Source: Sporolactobacillus sp. STSJ-5
GTDB lineage: Bacteria > Bacillota > Bacilli > Bacillales > Sporolactobacillaceae
Assembly: GCF_024385605.1 (NCBI RefSeq)
Contig: NZ_JANFOJ010000002.1
Coordinates: forward strand, 310,001 to 374,000
Direction of reading: 5' to 3'
Length of the DNA: 64,000 nt
The notes beneath the pieces were generated by a model, which was given only the letters and a program-made list of their open reading frames with translations, was not told where the DNA came from and ran no database searches. The position numbers were made by a program, and so were the translations under genes. Positions 1-7,968 of the stretch are shown piece by piece. Each line of letters opens with the position of its first letter. Position 1 is the stretch's first letter.

Positions 1-1
1 T

Positions 2-922
2 TGGAATCACGAACGCAAGTCGGTTGACTTTGTCGGGGCGGGGGTGTTCGCAATGAGCATGATCCTGCTGCTTATTGCGCTACAGCGTATCGGAGAGAGC
101 GGTTTGAATGATTTCATAAATATTATGTTCATCAGCTTATCAGTTGTGCTGATTGGATTGTTCTTGTTTATTGAAAAGCATGCAGAAGATCCAATGATTC
201 CGCTCACACTTTTAAGAATGCCGGTCGTGTTCTTTACCAATCTAATTGCACTGATTGCAAGCGCAATCCTTATTGGCAACGATATCTATATGCCAATGTG
301 GCTTCAAGGATTACTTGGATACAGTGCAACTGCATCCGGATTTGTATTGACACCTATGTCCCTTGCTTGGATGTCCGGATCCTTTTTATGCGGTCGGCTG
401 ATGCCAAAATTCGGACTGCGGAAAAGCGTGAGTGTCGGTGCTCTATTTCTTCTAATCGGCACTGTTTGGCTGACAACGCTTCGTTTTGGAAGCGAGCCGT
501 TTGTACTCTATATAATTACTGCGATACTTGGGTTAGGTTTTGGCATCACTTTAACACTGACAACGATTGCCGCACAGTCTGCCGCAGGAAAAAAGATGCG
601 CGGTGCGGTTACGGCATCGAATCAATTTTTTCGCAGTATTGGGCAAACAATCGGTGCTGCTTTTTTTGGCATGTATTTCAATGCGCAGGCAGCTCGTGCA
701 ATTTCTGAAAAAGGCGAATCTGAATATTCGGTTGATCAATTAAATCAACTTGTCCATCCTCAGGGTCACGAACAGCTGCAATTAACTGTGCTGCACGTGC
801 TTCGTGAAATTCTCATGCTTGGCATCCATCATCTGTTTATGGTGTTCATGGTCTTGGCATTGATCGTGCTTTGTATTACATTACTGCTGCCAAGGCAGCT
901 GTACACTCATCAAAAGGAGTAA
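2..922 (+). CDS. DHA2-type MFS drug efflux transporter, 3' part
   Basis: The reading frame is open to the left edge, so only the C-terminal 306 residues are present; the GTG at 44 is internal, not a believable start. The protein is very hydrophobic, with about eight membrane segments alternating with short loops. A loop of the form LMPKFGLRK and the GFGITLTLTTIAAQ segment are typical of the 14-helix DHA2 (EmrB/QacA) branch of the major facilitator superfamily, proton-driven exporters of drugs and other toxic compounds in the cytoplasmic membrane. The stop overlaps the stop of the convergent tgl gene by 13 bases. Substrate cannot be told. A different DHA2-like fragment enters from the right edge of the window. 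Confidence 0.85.
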   Translation, partial: WNHERKSVDFVGAGVFAMSMILLLIALQRIGESGLNDFINIMFISLSVVLIGLFLFIEKHAEDPMIPLTLLRMPVVFFTNLIALIASAILIGNDIYMPMWLQGLLGYSATASGFVLTPMSLAWMSGSFLCGRLMPKFGLRKSVSVGALFLLIGTVWLTTLRFGSEPFVLYIITAILGLGFGITLTLTTIAAQSAAGKKMRGAVTASNQFFRSIGQTIGAAFFGMYFNAQAARAISEKGESEYSVDQLNQLVHPQGHEQLQLTVLHVLREILMLGIHHLFMVFMVLALIVLCITLLLPRQLYTHQKE

Positions 923-1710
923 AACGAAGTTCCGGCAGCAATTCGAATTCCATCCATCTGCGTGCCATCTGCGAGTGCGGACAATGATAAATAGTTAGGT
1001 CGTGTCGCATTGCTCATAAGAAATGCAGAGGTAACAGCACCGGGACGCCGATATTGATTTAATTCGGCAATCATTTGACTTGCCGGCAAGATACCAACCC
1101 CATGACCGAAATACATTTCATCTGATAGATCAACGACATTTTCACCTTGCCATTGAGGTGTTTGCGGACTGACATCTGGATTTTTAAAATAGCGTACATC
1201 ACCCGGAATCCCTCCTCCGACACGCGGTATGTTTCTTAGTGGGAAGAAGGGATGATTTTGCCAATCCCATAAATAGAGGTGTTGAAAGACCTCGTTGAAT
1301 CGCTCGGCTGGAATTGTATCGATTAATGCTTTATAAAAAATAATCATCATTGCTGTTGCACATTCGAATGCATAGGCTTCACCGTTAACAAAAATGTCAT
1401 TAACAGCTTGTGATGCCGGTACTCCAGGCTTCAATTCAAATCCGCCGTCTCCTGTTAATGTCCAGTAGTAATCATTGCACTCCGAGTAATAGAAAGTCGC
1501 AAAGGATGCGCGGCTTGCAAGGAGGGCATGCGCGGCTTCAATGGTCTCATTTCTGAGTTTGATTTCAAAATTCAGTTCATGACGTGACGGATAAGCAAAC
1601 CACTCATGCGATTCCGCCATGGCTCTGAATATGACTGGTGCGAATCGGCCGTTTGAGGCGAAACTTCCATAATCGTCGGCTGAGAGTTGCTGGTTTGCCG
1701 CAATGATCAT
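910..1710 (-). CDS. tgl: Protein-glutamine gamma-glutamyltransferase (spore coat transglutaminase)
   Basis: A 266-residue protein matching the Bacillus Tgl family, which forms epsilon-(gamma-glutamyl)lysine cross-links between coat proteins during sporulation. The catalytic cysteine is visible as Cys117 in AYAFECATA, with Glu116 beside it. The WQGEN and FGHGVGIL segments correspond to the WRGEN and FAHGLGIL regions of B. subtilis Tgl. I chose the ATG at 1710 because it lies just after a GGGGGG Shine-Dalgarno-like run and gives the family's N-terminus; the open frame extends upstream but that would overlap the preceding gene by about 80 bases. The start overlaps the upstream stop as ATGA, so the two are probably translationally coupled and made together in the mother cell. 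Confidence 0.95.
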   Translation of the reverse strand: MIIAANQQLSADDYGSFASNGRFAPVIFRAMAESHEWFAYPSRHELNFEIKLRNETIEAAHALLASRASFATFYYSECNDYYWTLTGDGGFELKPGVPASQAVNDIFVNGEAYAFECATAMMIIFYKALIDTIPAERFNEVFQHLYLWDWQNHPFFPLRNIPRVGGGIPGDVRYFKNPDVSPQTPQWQGENVVDLSDEMYFGHGVGILPASQMIAELNQYRRPGAVTSAFLMSNATRPNYLSLSALADGTQMDGIRIAAGTSFYSF

Positions 1711-2690
1711 AGATAATACCCCCCATGTGCAGCAGTGTTGATGGATTGAAGCTGATCTTTCAGCGGCTGAACCACCCAGGATCGCCAAATTTTCGGCTGC
1801 TGTTTTCTTAAACGTATGGAGTAGGCTGACAAACTCGTTTGCAGGCGGGGCTGTAATTTAAGAAAGTCGAAATAGTTCTTTTTTTCGTTAGGCAAAAGCG
1901 CCTGAATAGGTTCACCACTGCGGGAGGAAACTGATTTTCCAAGATATTTTGCACTATAATGGATCCTGTATGGACGTCCTCCGGGAACAGCATCATTTGT
2001 TTCACCCGTATAAACTAAATAGTGGGCGTTTTCTTCATACCAGGTTTCAAAGGCGAGCAGTGCCGATTGATTATCAAGGGAATGACGGACTTCCGGAATA
2101 AAGGCAAGCATTTTACGCGCGTAATTGCTTTCAACGGATTGATCGGATAAGAAGTAGTTTGATAGATAGACAAGACATAGAGGATTTGCCGTCTCCCACA
2201 TGGCACTGATTAAATAATGGCGCTGGCTTTTATTTTTATAACGATAAATGACCAGATCAACCATTCCCTTTAGCCAATTTTCATGATACGTATGCAAAAG
2301 ATTAATTGCCGTTTGGTCAATAACTTGTGTGTAGTCGGTCGACACAATGTTTTTCCATCCGGTATTCAGTATCCAGTACATGGATTCGACTACTTCATCA
2401 TGCTGGTCTGCAAATGAGGCAGGATGGTTGTTTCCTAAATCTGCACCATGGAGCACATTACGTATTTGCGCCAAAGCGATACGAGCACGAGGGGTTAACG
2501 CATTACCGCGCGTTTCTACTTGGTCTCTAAGCATAAAAAGAACCGGAAACTCCAATCCGGGATCATTAATCATGGTGAATGCCTGCTCTTGATCGGTTTG
2601 GCAGATGTGATTCCATTCATCGATGAGGGCGTCAGGCTGCTGACGCCTCAACTGGTTTAATGGATTGTTCTGCTGCTTTTCAGCGCTCAT
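1707..2690 (-). CDS. Unknown soluble protein upstream of tgl, possible coat-associated factor
   Basis: A 327-residue protein that I do not recognise. It has no signal peptide or membrane helix, and is rich in Gln, Asn, Tyr and Trp in the last two thirds. The start is the ATG eight bases after a GGAGG ribosome binding site; the longer frame would begin on a TTG inside that site. The stop overlaps the tgl start by ATGA. Because Tgl acts on spore coat proteins and the two genes are coupled, a role in the coat, as Tgl partner or substrate, is a reasonable inference, but no sequence motif proves it. Confidence 0.8.
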   Translation of the reverse strand: MSAEKQQNNPLNQLRRQQPDALIDEWNHICQTDQEQAFTMINDPGLEFPVLFMLRDQVETRGNALTPRARIALAQIRNVLHGADLGNNHPASFADQHDEVVESMYWILNTGWKNIVSTDYTQVIDQTAINLLHTYHENWLKGMVDLVIYRYKNKSQRHYLISAMWETANPLCLVYLSNYFLSDQSVESNYARKMLAFIPEVRHSLDNQSALLAFETWYEENAHYLVYTGETNDAVPGGRPYRIHYSAKYLGKSVSSRSGEPIQALLPNEKKNYFDFLKLQPRLQTSLSAYSIRLRKQQPKIWRSWVVQPLKDQLQSINTAAHGGYYL

Positions 2691-2889
2691 CGCAATTACC
2701 TCCAATGTAGTAAACCTTGTATCAAGCTTATGTGCGTATCAATGAATTATTCGTGCGTCTCAACGGGCATTCCATTCAGATCCGTCTAATGATTCGACAA
2801 TAGGAACAAGAAAAACATTCACTGTTATTTCTGAAAAGAAATGATTATGTTAAACTGAGAATTAGTAATCGAAAAGCGGGGGATCATCT

Positions 2890-3684
2890 GTGGAACAATA
2901 TTTAAATCTTTGCCGTAAAATACTGTCTGAAGGTCATGAAAAAAGTGATCGGACCGGCACCGGAACAATCAGCATCTTTGGCTATCAGATGCGTTTCAAT
3001 CTGCAGGACGGATTTCCATTAATGACGACAAAGAAACTGCACTATAAATCAATCATTTATGAACTACTGTGGTTTCTAAAGGGAGATACGAATATCAAGT
3101 ATCTTCAGGAACACGGCGTTCGGATATGGAATGAATGGGCAGATGAACATGGCGATCTCGGCCCGGTTTACGGTCATCAGTGGCGATCTTGGCCAGGAAA
3201 AAATGGCGAAACCATTGATCAGATAACAAATGTAATCAATGAAATTAAAAAAAACCCGGATTCCCGTCGATTGATTGTCACGGCATGGAATCCTTTAGAC
3301 ATACCTAATATGGCGCTGCCGCCTTGCCATTGCTTGTTTCAATTCTATGTTAATGACGGACGGCTGAGCTGTCAGCTTTATCAGCGCAGTGCGGATCTGT
3401 TCCTTGGTGTGCCGTTTAACATTGCTTCCTATGCATTGTTAACGCATATGATTGCTCATGTTACAGGGCTAGAGGTTGGCGAGTTCGTACATACTTTTGG
3501 GGATGCTCATATTTATCTTAATCATCTCGATCAAGTAAAAACACAGCTTGAACGTAAGCCAAGAGCGCTTCCTAAGCTAGCAATCAACCGTAAAGTTTCA
3601 TCTATTTTTGATTTCGACTATGATGATTTCCAGTTTCTCGGCTATGATCCATATCCTGCAATTAAAGGCAAGGTGTCAGTATGA
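2890..3684 (+). CDS. thyA: Thymidylate synthase
   Basis: Converts dUMP and 5,10-methylenetetrahydrofolate to dTMP and dihydrofolate. The 264-residue length equals the E. coli ThyA / B. subtilis ThyB type. The nucleophilic cysteine is in [11 protein letters not shown], preceded by the phosphate-binding [11 protein letters not shown] segment; the N-terminal SDRTGTGT loop and the conserved QLYQRSAD region are intact. It starts with GTG at 2890 after a GGGGGAT site. The stop overlaps the dfrA start by ATGA, so the dihydrofolate it produces is recycled by the next enzyme in the same operon. Confidence 0.98.
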   Translation: MEQYLNLCRKILSEGHEKSDRTGTGTISIFGYQMRFNLQDGFPLMTTKKLHYKSIIYELLWFLKGDTNIKYLQEHGVRIWNEWADEHGDLGPVYGHQWRSWPGKNGETIDQITNVINEIKKNPDSRRLIVTAWNPLDIPNMALPPCHCLFQFYVNDGRLSCQLYQRSADLFLGVPFNIASYALLTHMIAHVTGLEVGEFVHTFGDAHIYLNHLDQVKTQLERKPRALPKLAINRKVSSIFDFDYDDFQFLGYDPYPAIKGKVSV

Positions 3685-4166
3685 TTTCCTTTTTAGTTGC
3701 TATGGATCAAAATCAGCTGATCGGAAGAGAGAATCAGTTGCCGTGGCATCTGCCGGACGATCTGCGCTATTTTAAGCAGACGACGATGGGTCACCCGATC
3801 ATCATGGGAAGGAAGACGTATGATTCCATAGGGAAACCGCTTCCCGGACGGGAGAATATCGTTTTAACGCACAATCCGGAGTTTAATCAGAATCAAGTTA
3901 AGTGCTTTTCGTCGGTAGAGAGCTTTTTAAAAAGCGGTACGGCATTTGGGCGTGAATGCTTTATTATTGGCGGTGCGGGTATTTTTAAAGCTTTCTTGCC
4001 TTATGCAGATCGCCTTTATATCACTCATATTGACGCAGAATTTGAGGGCGACACATATTTTTCTGGTTTTCAAAAGCAAAATTGGCGGTTATTACGAAGT
4101 ACGGAAGGGGTTATGGATCGTAACAATCGATTTCCCCACACGTTCTGTATCTATGAACGCGCGTGA
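3681..4166 (+). CDS. dfrA: Dihydrofolate reductase
   Basis: A 161-residue NADPH-dependent enzyme that regenerates tetrahydrofolate after thymidylate synthesis. The N-terminal [16 protein letters not shown] strand-loop, [16 protein letters not shown] helix with the substrate-binding acidic residue, [10 protein letters not shown] and FIIGGAGIF cofactor-binding segments are all present and in family order. It overlaps thyA by four bases (ATGA), the classical thyA-dfrA coupling. A weak hairpin with a T run lies directly downstream and probably ends the transcript. Confidence 0.97.
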   Translation: MISFLVAMDQNQLIGRENQLPWHLPDDLRYFKQTTMGHPIIMGRKTYDSIGKPLPGRENIVLTHNPEFNQNQVKCFSSVESFLKSGTAFGRECFIIGGAGIFKAFLPYADRLYITHIDAEFEGDTYFSGFQKQNWRLLRSTEGVMDRNNRFPHTFCIYERA

Positions 4167-4168
4167 TT

Positions 4169-4206
4169 AAGAAGTTCATGTAATTATCAGCTTTCACTTC
4201 TTTTTT
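4169..4206 (+). terminator. Candidate terminator after thyA-dfrA
   Basis: A seven-base stem (AAGAAGT with ACTTCTT) and a loop of about 20 bases are followed by six T residues. The stem is short for such a loop, so termination may be partial and the small membrane protein downstream could be read through. Confidence 0.5.
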
Positions 4207-4249
4207 CAGTATGCATAAACTGTTAAAAAGAGTGACGGAGTTGATAAAA

Positions 4250-4468
4250 ATGATCATTTCATGGCTGCATCTTTTGCTTTCTTATGGATTAATCGGATTG
4301 ATCATGGGTTCCCTGCTTGGCCTGCTCCCGTTCTGGCGTGCGTGGCAAATCAAACATTTTGCCGCCTTTTTTATTTTTTTGATCGCATGGCTTCCAATTA
4401 TTGTTCTGGCATTAATTTGTGCCCCGCTGGCAAACCGATATCGTTTCCTGCAAGGCAGTGACTGCTGA
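4250..4468 (+). CDS. Small two-helix membrane protein, unknown
   Basis: About 72 residues with two hydrophobic segments separated by a short basic loop (PFWRAWQIKH), so it should be a hairpin-like integral membrane protein. I preferred the ATG at 4250 because a GGAG ribosome binding site lies nine bases before it; an upstream in-frame ATG at 4211 has no such site. It sits between dfrA and a strong terminator. No family is recognised and no function is proposed. Confidence 0.6.
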   Translation: MIISWLHLLLSYGLIGLIMGSLLGLLPFWRAWQIKHFAAFFIFLIAWLPIIVLALICAPLANRYRFLQGSDC

Positions 4469-4470
4469 AG

Positions 4471-4501
4471 GGAGGCTCCTAATGGAGGAGCCTCCTGTTT
4501 T
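4471..4501 (+). terminator. Intrinsic terminator
   Basis: A perfect ten-base stem (GGAGGCTCCT with AGGAGCCTCC), five-base loop, then TGTTTT. It closes the thyA-dfrA-small membrane protein unit. Confidence 0.85.
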
Positions 4502-5067
4502 ACGCATTTGTATTCTGAACAGTCATTAAGAAAAAACATAGCTTGGCAATCAGCCCAACAGAGTTCTGAGTTCGTGATACTATTCTCTATTCAGATTGGA
4601 TCTTGTTACATATTCATGGCAAAGCAGTTCAAACTATTTGTTAATCATATTCGTTTTCTGATTTTGAAAAGATATTTTTGTAAATGGCCCATTGAAATTC
4701 GACCTGCAAATTTAATGAAGAATTGCATAAATAAGATTGTTTTGTGCGTTCAAGTAAATTTATTTTCTTGACAAATATATGAAATTGCTTTAAATACTTA
4801 TAATAAACATGTAAGATAAATCTAATGCATGTTTTTTGAATGAACGGATCATACCGACAGTGAGCAGAAGATTGGAAATTATGAACTTTTCATGCGAAAA
4901 TGAAACTGTTAAAAGATGAGTACTCATTGAAAATCTTATTGTTTTGCTGTAATGGGTGAACGAAAATAATTGTCAATTTGAGCACTTGTTTTGACGTAAT
5001 TTTTTTACGGCATATATGACAATGGCGATAAAGAAAAAAGTTGACAAAAAAAGGAGAATGAACAGGT
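4502..5067 (+). promoter_or_regulatory. AT-rich upstream region of gapN with candidate promoters
   Basis: This 566-base stretch has no convincing gene. A 264-base open frame at 4508-4771 starts with TTG, lacks a ribosome binding site and has no recognisable sequence. Two sigma-A-like signals face gapN: TTGACA at 4768-4773 with TAAATA 17 bases later, and TTGACG at 4991-4996 with TATATG at 5013-5018 (16-base spacer). The second is close enough to be the main gapN promoter, with the gene's AAGGAG site at 5050-5055. The rest may be a long regulated leader; I see no named riboswitch in it. Confidence 0.45.
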
Positions 5068-6519
5068 ATGGCTTCTAATGTATCAGAATTGACCACCTAC
5101 ATGGCGTACCTCAATGGTGAATGGAAAAAAAGTTCATCCGGCGAGACGATTGCCATTCAATCCCCTTACCTGAGAGAAACGATCGGTTATGTTCAAGCGG
5201 TCACACAGGATGAAGTGGATGAAGCAATAACTGCAGCACATGCTGCACAAAAAGACTGGGCGAAGCTGACGCAGAGTGAACGCGGTGCTTACCTTGACCA
5301 ATGGGCCGATGAGTTGGTAAAGAATAGTGAAGAAATTGCCAAAGCAGTAATGCAGGAAGTAGGTAAGGGATTTAAGGATGCTCAGAAAGAAGTTGTACGT
5401 ACAGCAGACTTGATCCGTTACACTGTACAGGAAGCATTGCACATGCATGGTGAAAGCTTGAAGGGCGATGGATTCCCAGGCGGCGATCAAAAGAAAATCG
5501 GAATCGTTGAAAGAGCGCCATTAGGTGTAGTGCTGGCCATCGCTCCGTTTAACTATCCCGTTAACCTTGCAGCCTCCAAAATTGCTCCGGCATTAATGAC
5601 CGGTAATGCTGTTATTTTTAAACCGGCTACTCAAGGCTCAATCAGCGGTATTAAGATGATTGAGGCACTAGATAAAACGGGCCTTCCAAAAGGACTCCTT
5701 AGCTTGACGACCGGCCGTGGATCGGTTATTGGCGATTATTTAGTTGAACATAAAGGAATTAACATGATCAGTTTTACAGGCGGTTCAGCAACCGGCCGCC
5801 ATCTGTCAAAACAAACAGCAATGATTCCGCTTGTACTTGAACTTGGCGGAAAGGACCCGGCACTTGTTTGTGATGACGCAGATATGGATGTAGCTGTCAA
5901 AAGCATTATGAATGGTGCTTTTTCGTACTCAGGTCAACGATGCACGGCAATCAAGCGCGTGCTCGTAAACGAAAAAGTTGCCGATGAACTTGTTTCGCGG
6001 CTGAAAGCGGAAATTGAAAAGCTGACTGTCGGTTCTCCGGAAAAAGACAGCACGATCGTTCCGCTGATCGATGACAAGTCTGCAGACTTCGTTCAAGGTC
6101 TGATCGATGATGCGCTCGCAAAAAAAGCCACTCTCGTAATCGGCAATGAGCGCAAGGAAAATCTGATTTATCCTACACTTTTGGATAACGTCACCGAAGA
6201 TATGGATATCGCTTGGATCGAACCTTTTGGTCCTGTATTACCGATTATTCGTGTAAAATCTGATGAGGAAGCAATTGAAATTGCAAACAAATCGGAATTT
6301 GGTCTACAAGCAAGTATTTTTTCACAGGATATCGACCGTGCTCTTGCAGTGGCTCGGCAAGTTGAAGCTGGAACGGTTCAGATTAATGGACGTACGGAAC
6401 GTGGCCCGGATCACTTCCCATTCCTTGGAGTAAAGGCATCCGGCATGGGTGTTCAGGGAATCCACCACAGTCTCTTGTCTATGTCTCGTGAACGTGTCAC
6501 TGTTTTAAACTTGAAGTAA
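5068..6519 (+). CDS. gapN: Non-phosphorylating NADP-dependent glyceraldehyde-3-phosphate dehydrogenase
   Basis: A 483-residue aldehyde dehydrogenase superfamily member that oxidises glyceraldehyde 3-phosphate directly to 3-phosphoglycerate with NADPH formation, bypassing the ATP-yielding step of glycolysis. Long stretches match streptococcal GapN, for instance the APFNYPVNLA and SKIAPAL regions. Catalytic Cys292 is in YSGQRCTA, the general base Glu258 in LELGGKDPA and the oxyanion Asn163 in FNYP. The gene is monocistronic, with an AAGGAG ribosome binding site and its own terminator. It would supply NADPH in a fermentative metabolism. Generic aldehyde dehydrogenases are less likely because of the GapN-specific RGPDHFPFLG segment near the C-terminus. 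Confidence 0.95.
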   Translation: MASNVSELTTYMAYLNGEWKKSSSGETIAIQSPYLRETIGYVQAVTQDEVDEAITAAHAAQKDWAKLTQSERGAYLDQWADELVKNSEEIAKAVMQEVGKGFKDAQKEVVRTADLIRYTVQEALHMHGESLKGDGFPGGDQKKIGIVERAPLGVVLAIAPFNYPVNLAASKIAPALMTGNAVIFKPATQGSISGIKMIEALDKTGLPKGLLSLTTGRGSVIGDYLVEHKGINMISFTGGSATGRHLSKQTAMIPLVLELGGKDPALVCDDADMDVAVKSIMNGAFSYSGQRCTAIKRVLVNEKVADELVSRLKAEIEKLTVGSPEKDSTIVPLIDDKSADFVQGLIDDALAKKATLVIGNERKENLIYPTLLDNVTEDMDIAWIEPFGPVLPIIRVKSDEEAIEIANKSEFGLQASIFSQDIDRALAVARQVEAGTVQINGRTERGPDHFPFLGVKASGMGVQGIHHSLLSMSRERVTVLNLK

Positions 6520-6539
6520 TTTATGCAATAGTAAGATGG

Positions 6540-6570
6540 GAATCGGCATCAGCCGATTCTCTTTTTGTTT
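6540..6570 (+). terminator. Terminator of gapN
   Basis: Stem GAATCGGC / GCCGATTC with a four-base loop, followed by TCTTTTTG. Confidence 0.85.
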
Positions 6571-6627
6571 GTTTTCAAAGAAAAAGCACACCGCCAATTG
6601 GGTGTGCGAAACTGGATAGGGCAGTGA

Positions 6628-7008
6628 TTAATAGAAAAACGGTCCTGGTCCCGGTCCATAGAATCCGCCGCCATATGGGGGACGAGGACCTGGTCCCGGT
6701 CCATAAAATGGTCTTGGAGGGCAGTAAGGGCAAGGTCGAACACCGATAATTGAACTGAGCCCGACACCGAGCAATCCGCCGGCAAAGCCTCCCAGGAACG
6801 CCTGAGGGCCAAAACCGAAGAACCTTTCATCACCGTTTCGCGTTTCGTCAGGTCGTTCATTTGGCGTCTGCTGATCATTGGTCAGGGGCTTTAAATATAC
6901 ATTGTCCTGGTCAAACGATTCAATAATTCCAACGTGAACTGATCCGTCATTGCACTGTATTTCTACAGGTTGATTGACCAGATTTTCCCAATAGCTTGGA
7001 TATGACAT
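6628..7008 (-). CDS. Small protein with LVNQPVEI domain and Gly/Pro/Tyr-rich tail
   Basis: A 126-residue protein read from the ATG that follows an AGGAGG site (frame extends seven codons further up). Residues about 8-45 form a compact beta-rich segment (LVNQPVEIQCNDGSVHVG, then a strand ending VYLKPL) that resembles an Sm/LSM-like half-barrel by pattern only. The middle is a glycine-rich hydrophobic stretch, and the last 35 residues are Cys/Pro/Gly/Tyr rich, with the unit FYGPGPGP occurring twice. The same first domain recurs in the small gene at 10031-10279. Low-complexity tails of this type are common in spore coat proteins, so a spore surface role is possible but unproven. Confidence 0.7.
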   Translation of the reverse strand: MSYPSYWENLVNQPVEIQCNDGSVHVGIIESFDQDNVYLKPLTNDQQTPNERPDETRNGDERFFGFGPQAFLGGFAGGLLGVGLSSIIGVRPCPYCPPRPFYGPGPGPRPPYGGGFYGPGPGPFFY

Positions 7009-7188
7009 GTTCGTTCCTCCTATAATCAATTCCTTGCCGGCAAAGTAATTCCGCGCAAAGTATAGTAAAACAATGGCCTATATCTAAACTATGCAGATAC
7101 CGAGAAAATGGGTAGGCAAATGCCTTAAAATGGGCACATGATCAATTTTTTTGAGTCAGTACTATTGGAAAGTCAAGGAGATGAAGAC

Positions 7189-7662
7189 TTGTACATTCAA
7201 ATAAGAAAGATTGAAAAAAAGGACAGAACAGAAGTTAAAAATCTTCTCGGAAAATATTGGAATGGGCCCGCGATGGCCATTCACGGTGAATTAATTGATA
7301 TGCTGACATTGCCGGGCCTATTGGCTTTTGCCAACGACCAAGTCGCAGGTATGCTGACATACAGACAAGATGCGAAAGGAATAGAAATCATCTCTTTGAA
7401 CAGTTTTATTGAGAATCAAGGTATTGGTTCAGCGCTGATCAATGAGATGGTGCAGTTAACCAAAAACGAATGTTCGCTTAGGGTGACAACAACGAACGAT
7501 AATATACATGCGTTGTTTTTTTATCAAAAGATGGGATTCACACTGTCATCACTTCATCTGGGTGCGGTGTCTAAAGCAAGAATATTGAAGCCGTCAATTT
7601 CTGCTGCAAACGAAGATGGTATTCCCATTGAACATGAGATTGAACTTGTTTTGCGTCAGTGA
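7189..7662 (+). CDS. GNAT family N-acetyltransferase
   Basis: About 157 residues with the acetyl-CoA-dependent N-acetyltransferase fold. The start of motif A is seen as IISLNSFIENQGIGSALINEM, where QGIGSAL is the pyrophosphate-binding Q/RxxGxG/A loop, and the later ALFFYQKMGF is the usual motif B. I chose the TTG at 7189 because AAGGAG lies eight bases before it and the protein then begins YIQIRKI, as GNATs usually do; an ATG at 7138 is in frame but lacks a ribosome binding site. Substrate unknown. It precedes the ABC-F leader but that has its own promoter-like signal. Confidence 0.8.
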   Translation: MYIQIRKIEKKDRTEVKNLLGKYWNGPAMAIHGELIDMLTLPGLLAFANDQVAGMLTYRQDAKGIEIISLNSFIENQGIGSALINEMVQLTKNECSLRVTTTNDNIHALFFYQKMGFTLSSLHLGAVSKARILKPSISAANEDGIPIEHEIELVLRQ

Positions 7663-7666
7663 CGAA

Positions 7667-7695
7667 TTGCTTTTCATCAAAATTAGGTATAAAAT
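7667..7695 (+). promoter_or_regulatory. Candidate promoter of the ABC-F leader
   Basis: TTGCTT at 7667-7672 and TAAAAT at 7690-7695 with a 17-base spacer. Transcription would begin near 7702, producing a leader of about 265 bases before the ABC-F start codon. Confidence 0.5.
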
Positions 7696-7728
7696 GAAAA
7701 AGTATTTACAAGGGGAGTGGAAATATCA

Positions 7729-7767
7729 ATGATTTTATCTGATTGTCTGCAACTTAAATTGGCTTGA
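7729..7767 (+). CDS. Candidate 12-residue leader peptide
   Basis: ATG at 7729 follows AGGGGAG by 11 bases and encodes MILSDCLQLKLA before TGA. The last four codons overlap the first arm of the leader hairpin. It is proposed as a sensor of ribosome stalling for the downstream ABC-F gene. A second overlapping mini-frame at 7694-7732 starts upstream of the predicted transcription start and is not favoured. Confidence 0.4.
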   Translation: MILSDCLQLKLA

Positions 7768-7864
7768 TACGGGTGAGGTCTGTGCTCATCGAATGTTAAA
7801 AAGGCCAATTGGTTGTGACAATAGATAAGGGATGTTTCTGTTTCTGACGGTTGAAAGTCGAACT

Positions 7865-7899
7865 AAAAGGGGCGAAGCGTCAATGCTTCGCTCCTTTTT
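7865..7899 (+). terminator. Leader terminator before the ABC-F gene
   Basis: A 14-base-pair stem (AAAAGGGGCGAAGC with GCTTCGCTCCTTTT, one G-T pair), a six-base loop and a terminal T run. It lies 70 bases before the ABC-F start with no complete gene between the candidate promoter and it, other than the mini-frame, which fits an attenuator. It could also merely end readthrough from the GNAT gene. Confidence 0.8.
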
Positions 7900-7968
7900 A
7901 TGCGGATCGAAAAATATCCTGTCTATCTGCTCGCTTCTTGATCGGCCGCAAATCAGAGGAGTGAACTT

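Larger units (their letters stand above)
7702..7968 (+). promoter_or_regulatory. Attenuator-type leader of the ABC-F gene
   Basis: The leader contains, in order: a strong AGGGGAG site and a 12-codon open frame (7729-7767); a helix formed by AATTGGC at 7757-7763 with GCCAATT at 7804-7810, enclosing a second helix GGTGAG / CTCATC (7772-7777 with 7785-7790); and an intrinsic terminator at 7865-7899. The first arm of the outer helix lies inside the last codons of the mini-frame, so a ribosome stalled there would open it. This is the arrangement seen upstream of several antibiotic-resistance ABC-F genes. I did not find a clear antiterminator pairing with the terminator arm, so the mechanism is inferred. 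Confidence 0.55.

Noticed and set aside
4508-4771. 87-codon open frame upstream of gapN
   Set aside because: TTG start, no ribosome binding site, no recognisable domains, and AT-driven composition. Treated as non-coding leader.
6628-7008. Collagen-like protein
   Set aside because: The tail is Gly/Pro-rich but has no sustained GxY triplet repeat.
7694-7732. Second mini-frame (MKKYLQGEWKYQ) overlapping the ABC-F leader peptide by ATGA
   Set aside because: It begins upstream of the likely transcription start near 7702 and has only a weak AGG site, so the frame at 7729 is preferred.
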